Shown one piece after another: positions 58,425-64,000 of a stretch of 64,000 nucleotides of DNA (position 1 is its first letter; every line of letters starts with the position of its first letter). This DNA is from Ulota crispa (lineage: Eukaryota > Streptophyta > Bryopsida > Orthotrichales > Orthotrichaceae). Location: the NCBI GenBank assembly GCA_963920765.1, contig OY987250.1:2542001-2606000 (forward strand), in the 5' to 3' direction. The notes beneath the pieces are model-generated. The model saw only the letters and a list, made by a program, of their open reading frames with translations, had not been told where the DNA came from and ran no database searches. The translations under genes and the position numbers were made by a program.

Positions 58425-59295
58425 TTAGAGCAACAAAGGTCAAAGCCACTAAACCAAAACTACACTTGATTTATAACCTTTGAAGGTGGCTTGATTTATT
58501 GCACATACGTCAATGTGGGGACAAGGTGAAAAAGCTTTGATTTTTCACTTACCAAGGAGTGTAAGAATTTAAATATTTTTCATCGTAAGATTGAATTTGA
58601 GAATTTTGGATTCACATTTGGATTCAAGGACCTTGATTTTGTCCATAATATTATAGGAGGATACAATAGACCAACTCCAAAAAGGGAGACAATTTGATAC
58701 TTTTACCCTTGATTGTAAGAAAAAACTAAAATTTTCCACTGTAACCCCACATCAACGTATGTTAGTAGTCCAATCCCTTGAACACCATTGATGGTCCCAT
58801 TTTAAGCTTCAAGAATCCCATTGGTTAATTTGTGGTCATTTTAAAATTAAGCCAAATGTATAGTGATCTTTAAGGTGGACTCGGGGTGTAAAGCTCCAAA
58901 TTTTCACCTCAAAATATAAGCGTAACAATTTTTTTAGCGTGTGGATTAACAGAATGATTATTTAGCAAAAAAAATCATTTTTATTTTGCTAGAATGGTGC
59001 CACGTACTATCCCTTGATTGACTTATACACGCAATGAACATACATAGAATGTTAATTCGAAGAGGGAACGTGTCAAAGCTGCTCTTCACAAGTGGATTTT
59101 TGTCTATCTTCATACTTCAGACTCTTTGGATCCGAACCAATAATTAACTTTCTAAATTTGACTTAAGATGGATTAAAAAATGACAACTTTCATAGAGGGG
59201 TTCTAGATCATGATCCAAAGATCATACACATACGGTGGATCCATCATTGCATTTACCAAATTTTATCAACAAATAATTTGAAAAAAATTAAACAT
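58425..59295. other. AT-rich spacer with a low-copy repeat
   Basis: About 58590-58710 resembles 63880-64000 (TTTGAGAATTTT, ACCAACTCCAAAA, TACTTTTACCCTTG). No gene was seen. Confidence 0.45.
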
Positions 59296-59724
59296 TAAAA
59301 TTTAGGGAATTGATTTGTGTACCATACCCTCTGAACTATTGTACCACACTCCGGGGTAATTTTTAGATTTCTAACACCAAAAAACTGAATTTGAGAATTT
59401 GGAATTTAGATTTGGACATAGAGACTATGATTTAGTTTAGAACCATAAAAAGGGTTGCAATTCAACAACACCCATTGAAAAAATTAGCTTTTTATATAAA
59501 TAAAAGTAAAAGTAACACTTTTCTCCCTAGCTAAGCTTTTCACTGGATGTTGTTGAATTGCAACTTTTTTTATGCTTCTAGACTAAATTATAGTCTCTAA
59601 GTCCAAGTCTAAATTCTAAGTTCTCAAATTCCGCTTTTTGATGGTAGAAATCTAAAATTTACTCTAGGATTGTGGTATAGTAGTTCAAAGGGTGCGGTAC
59701 ACATATCAATTCCCTAAAATTTAT
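59296..59724. repeat. Foldback element with arms of about 175 bp
   Basis: TAAAATTTAGGGAATTGATT at the left mirrors AATCAATTCCCTAAAATTTA-type wording at the right (ATATCAATTCCCTAAAATTTATA). The arms continue through TTGCAATTCAACAACA and TGTTGTTGAATTGCAA around a loop near 59475-59545. It has no coding content. Confidence 0.8.
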
Positions 59725-59901
59725 AGTGAAGATTAACAATTTTTGCAATAAACTTTTTGGCTATTTTTGCAATAAAATTTTTAGTGATTTATGTAATAAA
59801 TTTTTTAATACTTCTTGTATAATGATAAATTTTGCTTGTAGTCATTTTTAAATATACTTTGTCATTAAAAAATAATTAAGCTGCTTCTAAAGAATCATCA
59901 T

Positions 59902-60826
59902 TTAATTCCTAAAGGCCCAGCTATCCCCTGGGGACAATTGAGATTTTGGGCATGTACCTATAGCTAATTTAGTTTTTCTTATTTTTTTAACTTTTATTGA
60001 AGGTGGGGAATTCCAAGACCTACCTAGGAATCTAATTTTTTTGTCATTCTGACAATTGACAAAGAAGATATGCAAGGATTTCTGGTGCTCAGGGGAGGGG
60101 GCAATCCGGGCAGCCCAAAACTTCTTTAAAAATTTATTTTCTAAAAATAGAAATCTGAAATTGGTTCTTTCAAACTTTTTATATGCGAGAAGCTTTGAAT
60201 CATTCAACTTCAATTGATGAGATGAAAGTTATTAATTTGTGGGCAGTTATGGATTCTCTACTCTAAAATAAACTTTGAAGTCTTTTATTTTCCACAATTT
60301 TTAATATTTTGGAAAAAAAACTAAACCCAAGGAAGTAGATTGTTTATCACAACATTACAACAACTGGGATTTTCATTTTTTCATTTTAATAATTAAAGTC
60401 TTAACAATTTAGTGATTTGAGTCATTCTCTACTTCTTTTTACTTACTATTTTCCCCCACGTGTTGAATAGTTCCAATTGATTTGAAAATTCTCTCACACA
60501 TACCTAACTTGGTTTGCTACATGGAAAAAATAAACCTCAACTTTGTGTAGAGTAACTTTTTTCATGTAAGTGTGGATAAAGGCTTCTGAATTTTTTTGGA
60601 CAGCACAAAAAGAAACCTTTTTTTCACTTTAGATGTAAATATCTCCCTCCTCTCCATTTAGAATGACCTGATTTTTTCCCACAAGTACCTCTTCCAATCT
60701 AAGGCAAGATCTTATGGTTGGATTTGCAAAACCAACTTTATTTCCTACTTTTCTACTCATTCCTCGCAAAGTGATAGTTAACAGTGACTTTCATTGGAGA
60801 AAATTGCAAATGCCTTTAGGGGTTAA
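59902..60826. mobile_element. piggyBac-like MITE, about 930-bp family subtype b, complete
   Basis: It begins TTAATTCCTAAAGGCCCAGC and ends ATGCCTTTAGGGGTTAA (925 bp). The interior is co-linear with 49777-50709, including TTGAGATTTTGGGCATGTAC and CCACAAGTACCTCT. TTAA is present at both ends. Confidence 0.82.
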
Positions 60827-61846
60827 AGCAACAATATTAGGTTTTAAGTTGAAAAAACCTAAACTTTTTGAATTAAAGAATAATTGCAAAAAAAATCTAC
60901 AAAAATGCTAACGTAAAAAAAAAAATCTACAAAAATGCAAACATTAAAAAAATAAAAAATAAAATCCCAAACAAATAACAGACTAATTTCAAACATTTAA
61001 AGGTCTACCCATGTTTTTGCGTACATATCCCAATGCTTTACATGTATCTTCCAGAGTCTACAAACAAAACGAGACCATAAAAAACCTTTTTTTTGGCTTA
61101 ATTAAATATCCACTAATGATTCCAATTGTATCTAGTAAAGATCAAATTGGAAGATTTAAAGTCACATTTCTAAGTCATAAAGTAGAAAAAGGAATATCAT
61201 GTCTTGGACTCCTTTGCTTTGGTGGAAAAAACCAAGAAATACTCTTAATTTTTCAAATTTTGTTTGGAAAAAACATGAATACAAGTAATTTACCCTATTA
61301 TCACTTGGCCCTAATTATCACTTCTCTATCTTCAAATTTTCATATCTTTTAGGTATTTGCTTCAAATCCAGGTGGACAAGTATTGTAAGAAAGGTATTAG
61401 AGTTCTTTACGTAAGAGTGCATTTTTTTCCATTTGACCAAAATTTGTAAAAGATAGAGCGTATTAGCTACATAGACCTCTTTTAGACATATAATTTATTC
61501 CCCCAATGCCTTAGCTAGCACTTATGAATGGCCACAAAAACCAAAGAAAGGATGAGGAAGGTCAAACATGAAAATGACAAATTATGATCATGCATGCCAA
61601 CCAAAATCTCTAGAGAAGTGAAAATATGACAATTTCAAGTTCAAGCTTAACCTTAACCTTACCTCATTAACATCTTGACAAGTAACACATACTTCACTCA
61701 ATTAGGAATTTAGAAATTTGGAATTTAATACAAAAACTTGACTTGATCATCTTTTAAATGATACCATAACCATGGAATCTGGTGTATTGTAACTTTTTGT
61801 AATTAGTTTTTGAATTAAGGCTAGTGAATAGGATAAATAGCATGTA
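60827..61846. other. AT-rich spacer
   Basis: No gene recognised. A 113-codon frame at 61011-61352 has no family features and a low-complexity AT-driven composition. Confidence 0.45.
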
Positions 61847-62234
61847 AGGTAGCGACACTCATAACCGTTATTGTCTCCATGGGTGTGACCTATGCTTGAC
61901 ATAGGTTGTCAGTTACTTACAATTAATAAAAAAATTAGTTGTGGGTACTTAACTGATGGTTATGGGTGACAAAGTGATGGTTGTAAATGACTTGCATGAC
62001 ACCTTTGAGTGCCCCACCGCGTTGTTTTGAACATCTCCTACTCACAACTATGCATTTGCAATAATTTTGAACTTTGCAAAATTTTTGTGAACAAATGCTT
62101 ACACTTGAAACTTTGAAATTGATGCCAATATTTTTCATTCCTTCTTATTGATTTAGCAATATTATTTTCAAACTTGTTCAATCTGAGTATATACCCTATA
62201 ACCCTTAAACTCACGCTTATGGGTGTTGCTACCT
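61847..62234. mobile_element. TA-flanked TIR element, copy 3
   Basis: It begins AGGTAGCGACACTCATAACC and ends CTTATGGGTGTTGCTACCT, with TA at 61845-61846 and 62235-62236. It is 388 bp and has the same internal order as copies 12828-13238 and 43489-44768. Confidence 0.78.
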
Positions 62235-62236
62235 TA

Positions 62237-63245
62237 TATTAACTTCAAAGTATTGAGAATTTATTTTTTATGGTGAAAAAATTGTTAGAAGAGTAAACCG
62301 TAGCAATTTATTGACTAACCATCGGAGCTAAATTAAGAGTTTTGTTTCCCGTCTTTTAGCAAACCCCATTCTTTCCTAGCATGTAGACATGGGGGTGGGA
62401 AAGTTCCATTGTTTTTATGAACAACACTAAAAGTAAAGAATTGACCATGTTTTAATAGTTAGTCAACTTTATCTCTAGTCACTTTTCCACACTATTTGAG
62501 TGTCCTTGATTTCAAGAATGAATTCAAATGTTTAAATTTCCAAATATGATATTCTAATGATAGACTTCTATATTCCCGCTTTTTCTCCCAAGTGAAAATA
62601 TCTAAGCTTTTTCCACGGGTCCATATGTAAGAGAAGACTGGATATACTGCGCATAAAGGTTTGTGGGGCCAAGGGGCCAGGGCCCGGGCCCGGGCCCGAG
62701 GTAAACTGATTCGTCATTGCCCCCGCCTGGATGAATAGGGCTAGGACTTGGTCTACTGTTCTGTGAGCTTGTTTGTGGGGTCAGGAGAAAAATATCCGCA
62801 TTTTTGCATGTCAAAATTGTAAGATTTTAGACTTTAGAGTTTCTCCAGCCCTGTCCCGCACACGGAACTCTCTAAACGGAGCTTCAAGTGTGCTTTTCTA
62901 ATTACCGGGTGTCACTCTGGGCAAGAAAGCTAGCCTTTCTCCTCAGAAACACACGCCACCCATCTTGTACTCCTGCAAGCAGACGACCGCAGTCCGCAAA
63001 ACGTGTGAAAGAGCCCCTCGCGACAAAAGCAAATCTTGGATTTTTTTGTTCTTAAGGAGCTTCAAGATCAACTTTTGCTGCTTTCAAGGGCAGTGAGCGC
63101 ACTAGAACGTGCAGTGTGGGAGCCAAAGTTTGACGAGCCCGCTCATACTTTCCAGTGTAGCGTGACCGCCTTGGACCCAATTTCAGACATTGGTCAAGCT
63201 AGGGCACGAGATTTGCTCGTGTGGTGAGAAAGGCTGGAGGTACTC
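62237..63245. other. Spacer with a GC-rich block
   Basis: A GGGCCC-rich tandem (GGGCCCGGGCCCGGGCCCG) lies at about 62681-62699 within a GC-richer stretch to about 63230. A 63-codon frame at 63036-63227 is open, but no family was recognised. The block could be the edge of a gene lying outside the window or a fossil. Confidence 0.35.
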
Positions 63246-63248
63246 TTA

Positions 63249-63853
63249 GAGCATCTACATTTGCACATGCTCAACAGTTTCTAGAGAGCTCTTGGTGCAG
63301 TTAGAGCCGGTTTCCATTGGCAAGGGGACCTGGATTGTCCATCCAAGTTGTCCACAAGCAGAGGAAGGCAAAAATTCTGAAATCTTTAATTGGCTCACAT
63401 TTTAGAACACAAGCTTCAATCAAGGGTCTAGGCCGTCCAGGTATGCTAGTAAACTTTTACGGAGCTGGAGGCTGGAGATCTACGCCTGGACCCCTCCAGC
63501 TCCTCAATGGAAATCAGCCCTTACTCTATTTGACGTGTCTCGCAATAGGCATGCCAATGCCCTATCCAAGACGGGACTCACTTAATTGTACTTGGAAATT
63601 AAATTGGAACGTTCATAGTTTGATGAATCTTCAGCACACCCAAATCCAAGACAATCAAAACTTGCTTATTAGTTGACAAAAGAAGACCGTGATTGAAGCT
63701 CAACACTTGTCCTTTGTAATACACTCCAAGTGCCTGCTAGTTCTACTCAAGAGCAAGGGTGGAGCATCTCGTATTTGAGCAAACCCGTGGTGGTGGATGC
63801 AAACTAGATACTTGCATTTGAGAGCTCAGTTGTGTGCAAAGGTGCGGATGCTC
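63249..63853. mobile_element. PIF/Harbinger-like MITE, TTA duplication, copy 2, with nested insertion
   Basis: It begins GAGCATCTACATTTGCACAT and ends GCAAAGGTGCGGATGCTC. TTA is at 63246-63248 and 63854-63856. Its extra length over copy 1 is explained by the 217-bp element nested at 63304-63520. Confidence 0.82.
63304..63520. mobile_element. Second PIF/Harbinger-like MITE nested inside the first
   Basis: It begins GAGCCGGTTTCCATTG and ends CAATGGAAATCAGCCC, a 16-bp inverted repeat with three mismatches. TTA is at 63301-63303 and 63521-63523. The surrounding element lacks it in copy 1. Confidence 0.8.
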
Positions 63854-64000
63854 TTAAGAATATTATCTATACAAGATGAGATTTGGGGATTTTGAATTTA
63901 CACTTGAATTTAGAAACCCTGATTTAGATTGAGAATCTTGAAAAGGAATAAAATTGACCAACTCCAAAATATGGACAAACTATTACTTTTATCCTTGTCT

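Noticed and set aside
22772-60826. A transposase encoded by the TTAA elements
   Set aside because: None is longer than about 950 bp and none contains a long conserved frame.
1-64000. CRISPR-like arrays among the many repeats
   Set aside because: Repeats are dispersed, inverted-ended mobile elements or simple tandems; there are no regularly spaced unique spacers, and the genome is eukaryotic.

Overview
This window is nuclear DNA of a plant: most likely a land plant with an AT-rich, transposon-loaded genome. Genes have GT-AG introns of about 400 to 2,800 bp, and the encoded proteins are closest to plant families (LOG, FTSH4, SINA-like, ELC/VPS23). Long introns, dense MITEs and the abundance of TTAA-flanked elements could suit a non-flowering lineage, but the species cannot be named from the sequence. 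No tRNA, rRNA, CRISPR array or bacterial-style operon was seen.

Genes. (1) A LOG cytokinin-activating enzyme (+, 14373-20035) was rebuilt from seven exons, including a 31-nt microexon; the product is 258 aa. (2) A mitochondrial i-AAA protease of the FTSH4 type (+, 26568-35963) was rebuilt from eight exons; 720 aa with all domains, but its Walker A loop reads GPPGIGKT. (3) A SINA/SIAH-type RING E3 ubiquitin ligase (-, 46728-48253) has two exons and an in-frame TAG that cuts a 308-codon frame after residue 172. (4) An ELC/VPS23 ESCRT-I subunit (-, 52758-55905) has three exons, 415 aa, with UEV domain, proline-rich linker, coiled coil and steadiness box. The four genes are unrelated housekeeping or hormone genes and do not form a pathway.

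Everything else is mainly mobile DNA. A degenerate LINE (-, 3089-9793) keeps recognisable gag-like, zinc-knuckle, endonuclease, reverse transcriptase and zf-RVT regions. It has 11-bp target duplications and a diverged pre-insertion paralogue beside it. About 18 non-autonomous elements start TTAACCCC and end GGGGTTAA, which is the signature of piggyBac-like MITEs. One of them (43616-44544) has an unoccupied TTAA site in a sister repeat at 13048-13051. Other families are a TIR family with 4-bp duplications (three copies, all in introns), CACTA-type hairpin MITEs, PIF/Harbinger-like MITEs with TTA/TAA duplications (one nested in another), TA-flanked elements, and large foldback palindromes.

Layout: 1-3088 repeats and a foldback; 3089-9793 LINE; 9.8-13.7 kb minisatellites and MITEs; 13.7-20.0 kb LOG; 20-26.5 kb AT-rich spacer with one MITE; 26.6-36.3 kb FTSH4 with MITE- and foldback-filled introns; 37.3-46.5 kb a nested MITE cluster that also splits a fossil reading frame (43330-45022); 46.7-48.3 kb SINA-like; 49.8-52.3 kb three MITEs in a row; 52.8-55.9 kb ELC; 56-64 kb further MITEs and foldbacks. 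Exon boundaries are inferred by eye from splice signals and family conservation, without transcripts.
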